A stretch of 64,000 nt of DNA, taken from the NCBI GenBank assembly GCA_017519405.1, contig JAFWSH010000003.1:1-64000 (forward strand), read 5' to 3'. The stretch is from Clostridia bacterium (GTDB lineage Bacteria > Bacillota > Clostridia > Christensenellales > Aristaeellaceae). This document shows, piece by piece, positions 8,586 to 17,300 of this stretch. The notes under the pieces were generated by a model that was not told the origin of the DNA, ran no database searches, and worked only from the letters and a program-made list of their open reading frames with translations. Made by a program: the position numbers and the translations under genes. How positions within the stretch are numbered: the stretch's first letter is position 1; each line of letters starts with the position of its first letter.

Positions 8586-9158
8586 ATGAAAAAGGATCTG
8601 GGGCTGGTGCAGGCGGTCTATCCCATGCCCGTGCTGATGGTGGCGGCCTATGACGCCCACGGCAAGGTCAATGTGATGAATGTGGCCTGGGGGCAGATCT
8701 GTGATGAGGACAAGATCATACTGTTCATCGGCGAGGGCAAAAGGACCTGGCTGAACATTCAGGAAAGCAGGGCCTTCACCGTGTCCCTGGCCGACGAGGC
8801 GCACATGGACGTGGCGGACTTCTTCGGCATTGCCTCCGGGAACAGGATCGACGACAAGTTCGAGAGAACCGGCTATCACGCGGTGGAGAGCGACCGGGTG
8901 CATGCCCCTGTCATCCAGGAGTTCCCGGTGGTGATGGAATGCGAGCTGCTGGAGTTCCTGCACACGGACTATGTGGACGGCATTGTGGGGCGGATTGTCA
9001 ACGTGAAGGCGGAGGAGGCCGTATTGTCCGAAAACGGCAAGGTCGACCCGGCGAAGCTGCATGCCCTGATGTTTGACCAGTTCCAGCACGGCTACTATGT
9101 CACCGGCCCGAAGGTGGGCCAGGCCTGGAATGCCGGCGCGGCGCTGATGAAGAAGTAA
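8586..9158 (+). CDS. flavin reductase family protein (FMN-binding split barrel)
   Basis: 190 residues, full length for the family. It opens with the strand QAVYPMPVLMVAAYD, then NVMNVAWGQICDEDKIILFI, then FTVSLADEAHMDVADFFG, the usual FMN-contact region of flavin_reduct-like proteins. These use reduced or oxidised FMN, often as electron-transfer or flavoredoxin partners. No dedicated partner gene is next to it. AGAGGTG precedes the ATG and a good sigma-A promoter lies just upstream. Confidence 0.88.
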   Translation: MKKDLGLVQAVYPMPVLMVAAYDAHGKVNVMNVAWGQICDEDKIILFIGEGKRTWLNIQESRAFTVSLADEAHMDVADFFGIASGNRIDDKFERTGYHAVESDRVHAPVIQEFPVVMECELLEFLHTDYVDGIVGRIVNVKAEEAVLSENGKVDPAKLHALMFDQFQHGYYVTGPKVGQAWNAGAALMKK

Positions 9159-9208
9159 CCGGGCAGCCGGGAAAACAAACCGGGAGAGAGGCCCGGACGG
9201 TCTCCCCT

Positions 9209-9242
9209 GGCAGGGTGCCCAGGCGCTCTGCCTTTTGCTTTT
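9209..9242 (+). terminator. probable intrinsic terminator after the flavin reductase gene
   Basis: GGCAG and CTGCC arms, with an imperfect inner stem, are followed by TTTTGCTTTT. Confidence 0.6.
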
Positions 9243-9310
9243 CAGGCGGCGGAGATTTCACTTCGGACCTGTGCCGTCTCCCACGGTGATCTTCAGAACA
9301 ACGGCAATAC

Positions 9311-9339
9311 TTGCACAGCGGCGGATTTCGTGGCATAAT
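9311..9339 (+). promoter_or_regulatory. promoter of the small protein-dipeptidase unit
   Basis: TTGCAC (9311-9316), a 17-nt spacer and CATAAT (9334-9339), 31 nt before the small gene's start. Confidence 0.7.
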
Positions 9340-9370
9340 GGGAGCGATAAAACGGGGGGAGGATGAGCAT

Positions 9371-9661
9371 ATGGCCACATCCCTGTGGGTGCGGGTGATC
9401 CGCAGACACCGGACGGAGCGGGAGACCGTGGAGCCCTGCGGCCGGGAAAACCCGGAGGAAGCCCTCAGTGAGGCCTGCCGGAAGCTGGACCTCTCCCGCC
9501 CCCTCTGGCTGGAGAAGAACCAGCGGGAGTGGGAGGCCTTCGGGCAGACCCGCTTTTTGCCGGACGCCTTTATGGAGCCGGTGCATTTTGACCGGCTGGA
9601 GATCGAGTTCATCGATCCTGAGGCGAAGAAACGCCGGTCCAATGACCCGAGAAATGCTTGA
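9371..9661 (+). CDS. small conserved hypothetical protein
   Basis: 96 residues, starting at MATSLWVRVIRRHR with GGGGGGAGG 7-8 nt upstream. It is soluble and charged, with Trp-rich phrases LWLEKNQREWEAFGQTRFLP and a C-terminal FDRLEIEFIDPEAKKRR. I recall similar short proteins in Clostridia beside unrelated housekeeping genes, but no function is known to me. It shares a promoter with the dipeptidase, whose start lies 27 nt after its stop. Confidence 0.72.
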   Translation: MATSLWVRVIRRHRTERETVEPCGRENPEEALSEACRKLDLSRPLWLEKNQREWEAFGQTRFLPDAFMEPVHFDRLEIEFIDPEAKKRRSNDPRNA

Positions 9662-9688
9662 CGCAGAACGCAACAGGAGGAGATCAAT

Positions 9689-11065
9689 ATGCTGGATCCC
9701 AAAGTGGCTGCCCTGATTGACAGTTACGCGGCGGAGTATGCCGCCATGCTCACCCGGTGGGTGCAGGTGCCCTCGGTGAAGGGCGAACCCGAGGACGGCG
9801 CGCCGTTTGGCGCACAGGTCCGGCGCATGCTGGACATGGCCATGGTGGACTGCGAGACCATGGGCTTCCTGACCCACGTCTATGACGGCTATGCCTGTGA
9901 CGCCACCCTGGGGGACGAGGACTGGGAGATGCTGGCAGTGCTGGCCCACCTGGACGTGGTGCCCGCCGGGGACGGCTGGCGTGTGCCGCCCTTCTCCGCC
10001 ACCCGGGAGGGGGACAAGATCCTGGGCCGGGGCACCAGCGACGACAAGGGGCCGGCCCTGGCGGCCATGTTCGCCATGAAGGCCATCAAGGAGGCGGGCA
10101 TCCCCCTGCGCCGCTCCATCCGGCTCATCCTGGGCTGCGACGAGGAGAGCGGCTGGGAGGACATGGACTGGTACTGCGAGCACGCGAAGATGCCGGCCAT
10201 GGGCTTTTCGCCGGACGCCAGCTTCCCGCTGATCAACACCGAAAAGGGCATGATCCACGCCCTGGCCAGGGCGGAGGTCTCCCGGGAGGGACTGCAGGTG
10301 AAATACCTGCACACCGGCGAGCGGCTGAATGTGATCCCCGGGGAGTCGGTGGCGGTGCTGGAGGGCAGCGCGGCGCTGGCAGAGCGCGTGAAGGCCTATG
10401 CCGAGAAGAGCGGCCTGCCCTACACGGCGGAGCTCACAGCGGAGGGCGTCCGGGTGACGGCCCACGGCATTCCCGGCCACTCGGCCTATCCGGAGGGCTG
10501 CCGCAATGCCAACGGCATGATGCTCCTGCTGCTGAAAGCCCTGGGGGTTCAGGGGGCGCTGGCCACCCTGGCGGACGCCTACCCGATGGAGTATGACGGA
10601 AAGGCCCTGGGCATTGCCTGTGCGGACGATGTTTCCGGCCCCCTCACCTGCAATATGGGCATCCTGCACCTGGACGACGGGGTGATCACGGCTTCCCTGG
10701 ACTGCCGCTGCCCGGTGAACGCGGACCTGGATGCCCTGGTGGCGTCCATCCGCCAGCACCTGCCCGGCTTCCGCCTGGAGAACCTCTCCACCACACAGCC
10801 CCACCATGTGCCGGCGGACAGTGAGCTGGTGACGGCGCTGCTGGCGGCGTACCACGATCAGACGGGGCTGCCGGCCGTGGCGGAGTCCACCGGCGGCGGA
10901 ACCTATGCCAAGGTGCTGGCCCAGGGCGTGGCCTTTGGCGCCGCCTTCCCCGGGGACGAGGACCTGGCGCACCAGGCCAACGAGTATGTGGAGATCCCCA
11001 AGATGATGCTGGCAGCCAAGATCTATGCGGACGCCCTCATCCGGCTCTGCGGCGCTCAGGCCTGA
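9689..11065 (+). CDS. pepV: M20-family dipeptidase, PepV/Sapep type
   Basis: 458 residues, the normal length of PepV/Sapep-type metal-dependent dipeptidases. The metal and catalytic motifs are present: AHLDVVPAGDGW (His87, Asp89), RGTSDDKGP (metal-bridging Asp119), DEESGWEDM (catalytic Glu152, Glu153), the central dimerisation or lid segment with HGIPGHSAYPEG, and the C-terminal STGGGTYAK. Family members cleave a range of dipeptides in the cytosol during amino-acid recycling. AGGAG is ~7 nt upstream of the ATG. Confidence 0.92.
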   Translation: MLDPKVAALIDSYAAEYAAMLTRWVQVPSVKGEPEDGAPFGAQVRRMLDMAMVDCETMGFLTHVYDGYACDATLGDEDWEMLAVLAHLDVVPAGDGWRVPPFSATREGDKILGRGTSDDKGPALAAMFAMKAIKEAGIPLRRSIRLILGCDEESGWEDMDWYCEHAKMPAMGFSPDASFPLINTEKGMIHALARAEVSREGLQVKYLHTGERLNVIPGESVAVLEGSAALAERVKAYAEKSGLPYTAELTAEGVRVTAHGIPGHSAYPEGCRNANGMMLLLLKALGVQGALATLADAYPMEYDGKALGIACADDVSGPLTCNMGILHLDDGVITASLDCRCPVNADLDALVASIRQHLPGFRLENLSTTQPHHVPADSELVTALLAAYHDQTGLPAVAESTGGGTYAKVLAQGVAFGAAFPGDEDLAHQANEYVEIPKMMLAAKIYADALIRLCGAQA

Positions 11066-11092
11066 GAAACCGAATCCGGAGGATAAGGGAAG

Positions 11093-12034
11093 ATGCCGAT
11101 TCGTCTCAACGACCAGATGCCGGTCTTCCAGCGGCTGGAAGCGGAAAACATCTTTGTGATGCGGGAGCAGCGGGCGTCCACCCAGGACATCCGGGAGCTG
11201 CATATTGCGATCCTGAACATTATGCCCAACAAGATTGACACGGAGCTGCAGCTGCTGCGCCTGCTTTCCAACACGCCACTGCAGGTGCGCATCACCTTTG
11301 TCCGCCTGGACTCCCACCGCTACAAGCACACCTCGGAGGAGTACCTGAACCGGTTTTACAAGCCCTTCAGCGAGGTGCGGGAGGAGCGCTTCGACGGCAT
11401 GATCATCACCGGCGCGCCGGTGGAAAACCTGCCCTTTGAGCAGGTTGACTACTGGGAGGAGCTGCGGGAGATCATGGGCTGGGCGGATACCCACGTTACC
11501 TCGGTGATGTACATCTGCTGGGCGGCCCAGGCGGGCTTCTACTACCACTACGGCATCCAGAAGCATGCGCTCCCGGAGAAGCTCTCCGGCATCTACCGCC
11601 ACACCACCCTCTACCGCAACGAGGCGCTGACCCGGGGCTTCAACGACCGCTTCTATGCCCCCCACTCCCGCTATACCGAGGTGCGGCGCGAGGATGTGCA
11701 GGCGGTGCCGGAGCTGACCATCCTGGCGGAGGCAGACGACGCCGGGGTGTATCTGGTGCACGACAAGAAAAACCACCGGGTCTTTGTCTGCGGCCATCCG
11801 GAGTACAGCCGGATGACCCTGGATGCGGAGTATCAGCGGGATGTGAACAAGGGCATCGATCCCAACATGCCCATCCACTACTACCGCAACGATGATCCGG
11901 AGATCGGCCCGGTCTTCCAGTGGAAGGCCCATGCCTACCTGCTCTTCTCCAACTGGCTGAACTACGAGGTGTATCAGGTGACGCCCTACCGCCTGGACGC
12001 CATCGGCACCGGCCAGACCACGGAGGTGGACTGA
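11093..12034 (+). CDS. metAA: homoserine O-acyltransferase (MetA), predicted acetyl-CoA-specific
   Basis: 313 residues, full length. MetA activates homoserine in methionine synthesis. The catalytic triad is visible: nucleophile Cys142 in YICWAAQAG and His235 with Glu237 in VCGHPEYSR. Residue 111, in GAPVENLPFEQ, is Glu. In this family Glu111 has been linked to acetyl-CoA use and Gly111 to succinyl-CoA, so the acetyltransferase (MetAA) is predicted rather than the succinyl enzyme. GGAGG precedes the ATG, which starts 27 nt after the dipeptidase stop. No other methionine gene is adjacent. Confidence 0.93.
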   Translation: MPIRLNDQMPVFQRLEAENIFVMREQRASTQDIRELHIAILNIMPNKIDTELQLLRLLSNTPLQVRITFVRLDSHRYKHTSEEYLNRFYKPFSEVREERFDGMIITGAPVENLPFEQVDYWEELREIMGWADTHVTSVMYICWAAQAGFYYHYGIQKHALPEKLSGIYRHTTLYRNEALTRGFNDRFYAPHSRYTEVRREDVQAVPELTILAEADDAGVYLVHDKKNHRVFVCGHPEYSRMTLDAEYQRDVNKGIDPNMPIHYYRNDDPEIGPVFQWKAHAYLLFSNWLNYEVYQVTPYRLDAIGTGQTTEVD

Positions 12035-12054
12035 GGCTGGATCGCAGGCCCATC

Positions 12055-12082
12055 AACCGATGCTGAACAGGCATCGGTTTTT
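12055..12082 (+). terminator. intrinsic terminator after metAA
   Basis: AACCGATGC and GCATCGGTT form a perfect 9-bp stem around TGAACAG, and the stem runs into TTT. Confidence 0.85.
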
Positions 12083-12139
12083 CGATGCCCTCCCCATGCG
12101 GCGGTGCCCGCCGGCGGCCGAAAAGGACGCCCCGCAGAC

Positions 12140-12168
12140 TTTACTTTTCCGGCGGCGGCTGGTATAAT
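12140..12168 (+). promoter_or_regulatory. promoter of the parA-parB block
   Basis: TTTACT (12140-12145), 17 nt, perfect TATAAT (12163-12168). It lies 40 nt ahead of parA and could drive the long co-directional block downstream. Confidence 0.65.
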
Positions 12169-12208
12169 GATCGGGTATACCGCAGGAATGCCACCGGGAG
12201 ATGAAGGA

Positions 12209-13048
12209 ATGGGCAAGATCATTGCGATCACCAACCAGAAGGGCGGCGTGGGGAAGACCACTACGGCGGTCAACCTGTCCGCGCTTTTGGCGAGCGCAGG
12301 GAAACGGGTGCTGGTCATCGACCTGGACCCCCAGGGGAACACCACCTCGGGCCTGGGTATGGAGGCCGGCGCTGTCAGCATCTACGAGACGCTGACCGGT
12401 GCGGCGGACATGGCGGAGGCGGCGGAGGAGACCGACTGGCCGGGGCTGTATCTGGCGGCCGGGGACATCCGCCTGGTGGGCGCCGAGCTGGAACTGGCCG
12501 GCCTGCCCCAGCGGGAGCACCGGCTGAAAAACGTGCTCCAGCCTGCCCGGGCGCTGTATGACTTTATCATGATCGACTGCCCGCCCTCCCTGGGCCTGCT
12601 GACCCTCAACGCCCTCACGGCGGCGGACACGGTGCTGATCCCCATCCAGTGTGAGTATTTCGCCCTGGAGGGTGTCTCCAGCCTCATGAACACCCTGAAC
12701 CGCGTGCGCAAGAGCCTGAATCCCGGCCTGGAGATCGAGGGCGTGCTGCTGACCATGCTGGACGGCCGCACCAACCTGGGCCTGCAGGTGGTGGACGAGG
12801 TGAAGAAGCATTTCCGCCAGAAGGTCTATGCGGTGACTATCCCCCGGAGCGTGAGACTGGGGGAGGCCCCCAGCCATGGCGAGCCGATCCATATCTACGA
12901 TCCCAACTCCACCGGGGCGCTGGCCTACCGGAACCTGACGGCAGAATTCCTCCGCAGGAACGGCATGGAGGCGCCCGAAGGTTTTACCGCCGCGGCTGCC
13001 GGAAAGGCAAAGAAACCCAAGGACAAGAAGAAGCACAAGAAAAAGTGA
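12209..13048 (+). CDS. parA: chromosome partitioning ATPase ParA/Soj
   Basis: 279 residues. The deviant Walker A motif KGGVGKTTT follows MGKIIAITNQ directly. The A' motif VLVIDLDPQGN and the Walker B-like IMIDCPPSLG are in place. The late PRSVRLGEAPSHGEP segment is typical of chromosomal Soj proteins. The extreme C-terminus is Lys-rich (KKPKDKKKHKKK), an added basic tail. The ATG at 12209 is chosen because the family begins there and GGGAG sits upstream. It forms an operon with parB (15 nt apart). The protein loads on nucleoid DNA and works with ParB on parS in origin segregation. Confidence 0.95.
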   Translation: MGKIIAITNQKGGVGKTTTAVNLSALLASAGKRVLVIDLDPQGNTTSGLGMEAGAVSIYETLTGAADMAEAAEETDWPGLYLAAGDIRLVGAELELAGLPQREHRLKNVLQPARALYDFIMIDCPPSLGLLTLNALTAADTVLIPIQCEYFALEGVSSLMNTLNRVRKSLNPGLEIEGVLLTMLDGRTNLGLQVVDEVKKHFRQKVYAVTIPRSVRLGEAPSHGEPIHIYDPNSTGALAYRNLTAEFLRRNGMEAPEGFTAAAAGKAKKPKDKKKHKKK

Positions 13049-13063
13049 GCATCGGAGGATACC

Positions 13064-13930
13064 ATGCCGAAGAAGATTCACGGCCTCGGCCGGGGGCTGG
13101 ATGCGCTGCTGCCGGACACCGTCCCGGAGGGCGGCGTGCAGGAGATCGACATCGGGCTGATCGATCCCAACCCGAATCAGCCCAGGCAGAGCTTTTCTGA
13201 GGAGAACCTGGAACAGCTGGCCCAGTCCATCCGGGACCAGGGTGTGCTTCAGCCGATTCTGCTGACACCCTCGGCAGACGGGCGGTACAGCATTGTGGCC
13301 GGCGAGCGCCGCTGGCGTGCTGCCAGGATGGCCGGCATCAGGACGGTTCCCTGCCTGGTGCGGGAGCTGAGCCGCCAGCAGCAGATGGAGGCGGCCCTTA
13401 TCGAGAACATGCAACGGGAGGACTTGAACCCCGTGGAGGAGGCACTGGGCATCCGCGCCCTGATGGATGAGTGCGGTTACACCCAGGAGCAGGCGGCTGA
13501 GCGCCTGGCCAAAAGCCGCCCGGCGGTGGCCAACCTGCTGCGGATCCTGACCCTGCCGGATGCCGTGCTGGACGAGGTGCGCAAAGGCCTCCTCAGCGCA
13601 GGCCACGCCCGGGTGCTGGCGGGACTGGACAGCGCCCACGCCCAGCTGGCCCTGGCGGAGGAAACCCTGCGGGAGGGCTACAGCGTCCGCCAGCTGGAGG
13701 AGCGGGCGGCGGCAAAAAAGAGCACCGCGGCGTCAAAGACGAAGGCGTCCGCCCACAGGGGGGATCTCTCGGCGGAGCTGCGGGGCCTGGAGGACGAGAT
13801 GCGGGAGACCCTGGGTCTGCGGGTGACCATCGCCGGCAGCGAGCGCAAGGGACGCATCATCCTGCAGTATCACACGGCAGCGGAGCTGGAAGCCCTCTAC
13901 GAGGCCATCCAGCGGCTGCGGGAAGGCTGA
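13064..13930 (+). CDS. parB: chromosome partitioning protein ParB/Spo0J
   Basis: 288 residues. It opens with the ParA-stimulating peptide KKIHGLGRGLDALLP. The N-terminal CTPase domain shows PNPNQPRQSF, GVLQPILL, the signature GERRWRAARMAG and IENMQREDLNP. The helix-turn-helix follows around YTQEQAAERLAKSRPAVANLLRIL. The C-terminal ~70 residues form the dimerisation part. ParB slides on DNA as a CTP-dependent clamp after loading at parS. I did not see a parS copy in the window, though I could not search exhaustively. Confidence 0.95.
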   Translation: MPKKIHGLGRGLDALLPDTVPEGGVQEIDIGLIDPNPNQPRQSFSEENLEQLAQSIRDQGVLQPILLTPSADGRYSIVAGERRWRAARMAGIRTVPCLVRELSRQQQMEAALIENMQREDLNPVEEALGIRALMDECGYTQEQAAERLAKSRPAVANLLRILTLPDAVLDEVRKGLLSAGHARVLAGLDSAHAQLALAEETLREGYSVRQLEERAAAKKSTAASKTKASAHRGDLSAELRGLEDEMRETLGLRVTIAGSERKGRIILQYHTAAELEALYEAIQRLREG

Positions 13931-13961
13931 CATGACGGCAAGAGAAAGGAGAGGTGCGGGA

Positions 13962-14645
13962 ATGGCCAGGGAGGAGCTTCCCCAGCTGCCCTATTGGGAC
14001 GGGCCGCTGTCCCACCCTTTCTATTCCCATGTGGTGAAGCGGGTGCTGGATTTCCTGCTGGCGCTGATTCTGCTGATCCCCGGCAGCATCATCATGCTGC
14101 CCCTGGCGGTGTGGGTGAAGCTGGACAGCAAGGGGCCGGTCTTCTACCGGGCGCCCCGGGGCGGATACCACAACCGGACCTTCTACATCCTGAAGTTCCG
14201 CTCCATGGTGGTGGACGCGGACAAGACTGGCGGCACCACGGCCCTGGGGGATCCCCGGGTTACCCGGGCGGGACGGGTGATGCGGCGGCTGAAGCTGGAT
14301 GAGCTGCCCCAGCTGTTCAACATCCTCAAGGGGGACATGTCCTTTGTGGGCCCCCGGCCGGAGCTGCTGCTCTATACCATGCAGTACACCCCGGAGCAGG
14401 AGTGCATCCTCTGGGTCCGGCCCGGGGTCACGGACCGCTCCTCCATTGTCTACATTGCTCAGGACGAGATCGTGGGCACGGAGAACCCGGTGGAGAACTA
14501 TGAGAAGTATGTGCTGCCCAACAAAAACCGCCTCCGGGTGGAATACGCGCTGAACCAGTCTTTCGGGCTGGATGTTAAGCTCTTTCTGGAGACCATCGGC
14601 GGCGTGTTCGGCAAGATGAAGGGCAGACACCCGGAGAACCCGTAA
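13962..14645 (+). CDS. undecaprenyl-phosphate sugar phosphotransferase (bacterial sugar transferase family)
   Basis: 227 residues, the short single-TM form. The amphipathic or reentrant helix (VVKRVLDFLLALILLIPGSI) is followed by the catalytic region KLDSKGPVFYRAPRGG, YILKFRSMV, RRLKLDELPQLFNILKGDMS and FVGPRPE, as in WbaP/EpsL-type initiators. It transfers a sugar phosphate from a nucleotide sugar to undecaprenyl phosphate at the inner membrane face, starting a surface glycan. The ATG at 13962 is preferred over 13932 because AAAGGAGAGG sits 7 nt upstream. It heads a five-gene run with the transketolase pair and licD. Confidence 0.9.
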   Translation: MAREELPQLPYWDGPLSHPFYSHVVKRVLDFLLALILLIPGSIIMLPLAVWVKLDSKGPVFYRAPRGGYHNRTFYILKFRSMVVDADKTGGTTALGDPRVTRAGRVMRRLKLDELPQLFNILKGDMSFVGPRPELLLYTMQYTPEQECILWVRPGVTDRSSIVYIAQDEIVGTENPVENYEKYVLPNKNRLRVEYALNQSFGLDVKLFLETIGGVFGKMKGRHPENP

Positions 14646-14654
14646 GGAGGCAGA

Positions 14655-15560
14655 ATGGCATTGGGAGACTATGAGGCCCTGACGCATGCCGCGTTTCAGG
14701 GGCGGGAGATCGACACCGCTGACCCCCGCGTGCTGGCGTGGCTGATCCGCCGCCACGGCCTGGAGATGACCCACATCAGCCGCGGGAGCCATATCGGCGC
14801 CGTTTTTTCTGTCGCCGAAATCATCGCGGTGCTCTATACCAGCGTACTGCGGGTCCGGCCGGAGGAACCCGGCTGGCCGGAGCGCGACCGGCTGATTCTC
14901 TCCAAGGGCCATGCCGGTGCCGCCGTCTATGCAGCCCTGGCGGAGCGCGGCTTTTTCCCGGTGGAGGAGCTGAGCACCCACTACGCCAACGGCTCCCGGC
15001 TTTCCGGCCATGTGTCCGCCAAGGGGGTCCCGGGGGTGGAATTCTCCACCGGCTCCCTGGGCCACGGCCTGGCGGTGGCGTCGGGTCTGGCCTTGGGCGC
15101 CCGCATGAATGGCGAGAAATGGCGGGCTTACGCGGTCCTGGGGGACGGAGAGTGCGACGAGGGCGAGGTCTGGGAGAGCGCACTGCAGGCGCGGCAGTAC
15201 AAGCTGGACAACCTGATCGCCGTGGTGGACCACAACCGGATGCAGTCCCTGGACTTCTGCGAAAACACCCTGGCCCTGGAGCCCTTCGCCGACAAGTGGC
15301 GGGCCTTCGGCTGGCGCACCCTGGTGGTGGACGGCCATGACACGGACGCGCTGCGGCGGGCCTTCGGCCAGTGCCGGGGTGCCCAAGGCTCCGGCGTGCC
15401 CAGCGTGATTATCGCCCAGACCACCAAGGGCAAGGGCGTGTCCTTCATGGAGAACGACATCCTGTGGCATTACCGGACGCCCCAGGGCGAGGAATACGAG
15501 GCGGCGCTGCGGGAACTCAACGCACAGTGCCCCGGTGCGACGGGAGGTGAGCAGCGGTGA
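14655..15560 (+). CDS. transketolase, N-terminal (TPP-binding) subunit
   Basis: 301 residues, covering only the pyrophosphate-binding half of transketolase. SKGHAGAAVYAALAERG and GSLGHGLAVASG are typical, and the thiamine diphosphate motif is GDGECDEGEVWESA with a downstream VVDHNRMQ. Its C-terminal partner starts in an overlapping frame at 15557. Together they should form the alpha2beta2 split transketolase. Its position between a sugar transferase and LicD suggests supply of a C5 or C7 sugar or ketose for a glycan rather than the general pentose-phosphate pathway; that is inference. Confidence 0.9.
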   Translation: MALGDYEALTHAAFQGREIDTADPRVLAWLIRRHGLEMTHISRGSHIGAVFSVAEIIAVLYTSVLRVRPEEPGWPERDRLILSKGHAGAAVYAALAERGFFPVEELSTHYANGSRLSGHVSAKGVPGVEFSTGSLGHGLAVASGLALGARMNGEKWRAYAVLGDGECDEGEVWESALQARQYKLDNLIAVVDHNRMQSLDFCENTLALEPFADKWRAFGWRTLVVDGHDTDALRRAFGQCRGAQGSGVPSVIIAQTTKGKGVSFMENDILWHYRTPQGEEYEAALRELNAQCPGATGGEQR

Positions 15561-16501
15561 GGGATGCTTTTTGCCGGGCGCTGATGAAGGCGGCCGCGGA
15601 GGACCCCAAACTGACCCTCATCACGGGGGACCTGGGCTTCGGCGTCCTGAAGCCCTTCTGGGAGACCTATCCGGATCAGTTCATTAACGCCGGGATCGCC
15701 GAGCAGAGCATGGCCTCCATGGCGGCAGGCCTGGCCATGACGGGCCGGACGGTGCTCACCTACTCCATCGGGAACTTTCCCACCCTGCGCTGCCTGGAGC
15801 AGATCCGGAACGACTGCGCCTATCACGGCCTGAACGTGAAGGTGGTCTGCGTCGGCGGCGGCTTTGTCTACGGCTCGCTGGGGGTCAGCCACCACGCCAC
15901 GGAGGACATGGCCATCCTGCGGGCCCTGCCCGGGGTGACGGTGTTCACGCCGGGAGATCCGGCGGAGGTGGAGGCGGTGGTGCCGGTCATGCTCCGGACC
16001 CCCGGCACCTGCTATCTCCGGCTGGGCCGGGGCGGTGAGCCCACGGTGCACGACACGCCGGTGACAGACTGGCAGATCCCCCGGGCCCTGACCCTGCGCC
16101 AAGGCTCGGACGTGGCGCTGCTCTCCGCCGGCGGCATTCTGACGCAGACCTGGGAGGCGGCGGAGCTGCTGGCCCGGAAGGGTGTCTCGGCGGAGGTGGT
16201 CTCCTTCCCGTGCCTCAAGCCCATTGACACGGAGAAGATCGCGGACCTGTGCCACCGCTTTGCCCATCTGGTGACGGTGGAGGAGCACACGGTGATCGGC
16301 GGCCTGGGCGGCGCCGTCTGTGAGGCGGCGGCGGAGCTGGGCTCCGCCTGCAGGATCCACCGCATCGGCATGCCGGACGCCTACGCCGTGGAGGTGGGCA
16401 ATCAGCAGTACCTGCGCGGGCGCTACGGCATGGACGCGGCGGGCATCTGCGGCCAGACCCTGGCCTGGCTGGGAAAGAAAAAGACGGAGGAGCATGCCTG
16501 A
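15557..16501 (+). CDS. transketolase, C-terminal (pyrimidine-binding) subunit
   Basis: 314 residues starting at GTG 15557, 4 nt inside the previous gene, with GGAGGTGAG just upstream. It contains ITGDLGFGVLKPF, the Pyr-domain cofactor Glu in FINAGIAEQSMAS, SIGNFPTLRCLEQIRND, VSHHATEDMA, and the C-terminal domain VEEHTVIGGLGGAVCE. It is the second half of the split enzyme. Members of this pair often sit in carbohydrate clusters in Clostridia and archaea. Confidence 0.9.
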   Translation: MRDAFCRALMKAAAEDPKLTLITGDLGFGVLKPFWETYPDQFINAGIAEQSMASMAAGLAMTGRTVLTYSIGNFPTLRCLEQIRNDCAYHGLNVKVVCVGGGFVYGSLGVSHHATEDMAILRALPGVTVFTPGDPAEVEAVVPVMLRTPGTCYLRLGRGGEPTVHDTPVTDWQIPRALTLRQGSDVALLSAGGILTQTWEAAELLARKGVSAEVVSFPCLKPIDTEKIADLCHRFAHLVTVEEHTVIGGLGGAVCEAAAELGSACRIHRIGMPDAYAVEVGNQQYLRGRYGMDAAGICGQTLAWLGKKKTEEHA

Positions 16502-17250
16502 TGCCGGAGGAGAAGGGACTCTCCCTGGAGAGCATACACGAGGAGCTGCTGGAACAGCTGCGGGATATCACGGCGGTGTGCAAGCGGCATAGCATCCGCT
16601 ACAACATGATGTGCGGAAGCCTGCTGGGAACGGTGCGCCACAAGGGCTTCATTCCCTGGGATGACGACGTGGACCTGCTGATCACCCGGGAGGAGTTCAC
16701 CCGCTTTCGGGAGATCTATCCCCGGGAGTGCGACCCCCGCTTTGAGCTGACGTATCTCAACACCTGGACGCCCCGGGTCATGAACCGGGATCCGGAGAAG
16801 GCGGCGGCCTTCACGGACCTGTTCATCCTGGACCATGTGCCACCGGAAGGGCTGAAGCGGAAGCTGTGGTTCCTGGAGCTGCACACGCTCCAGGGCATGC
16901 TGAAGCGCAACGTGGACTATTCCCGCTTTGGGCTGAAGCACCGGATCCTCCTGTGGGGAACCCATGTCCTGGGCCTGCCCTTCACCACAAAGTGGAAGAC
17001 GGCGCGCTATGAGAAGGTCTCCACCCGCTGCAAAACCGGGGACGACCTGTGCATGTCCAACGGCGCCTTCGAGCTGATGATGCACATCTGGCACCCGAGC
17101 CAGTTTGAGAAACTGGTCCCGGCACAGTTTGAGGACGTGGAGGTCCTGATCCCGGAGAACTGGGACGAGATCCTCACCATCCTCTTCGGACCGGACTACA
17201 TGACCCCGCCGCCGCCGGAGGAGCGGGTGGCCAAGCATCTGGACCTGTAA
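16501..17250 (+). CDS. LicD-family phosphotransferase
   Basis: 249 residues with the LicD nucleotidyltransferase-fold signature YNMMCGSLLGTVRHKGFIPW followed by DDDVDLLI (the metal-binding acidic pair) and a later AAFTDLFILDHVPPEG. LicD proteins attach phosphocholine or other phospho-substituents to surface glycans and teichoic acids. The ATG overlaps the final A of the transketolase stop codon, so translation is coupled. The acceptor is probably the polymer initiated by the sugar transferase at 13962. Confidence 0.88.
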   Translation: MPEEKGLSLESIHEELLEQLRDITAVCKRHSIRYNMMCGSLLGTVRHKGFIPWDDDVDLLITREEFTRFREIYPRECDPRFELTYLNTWTPRVMNRDPEKAAAFTDLFILDHVPPEGLKRKLWFLELHTLQGMLKRNVDYSRFGLKHRILLWGTHVLGLPFTTKWKTARYEKVSTRCKTGDDLCMSNGAFELMMHIWHPSQFEKLVPAQFEDVEVLIPENWDEILTILFGPDYMTPPPPEERVAKHLDL

Positions 17251-17300
17251 GCGGTGCGCCTCTTCTGAATGGAAAGCAAAGGTTGGGAAGAAACTTGGAC

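Noticed and set aside
9293-11932. Open frame of 879 codons on the minus strand
   Set aside because: Antisense to the dipeptidase and MetA genes, which have clear catalytic motifs; no ribosome-binding site and biased composition.
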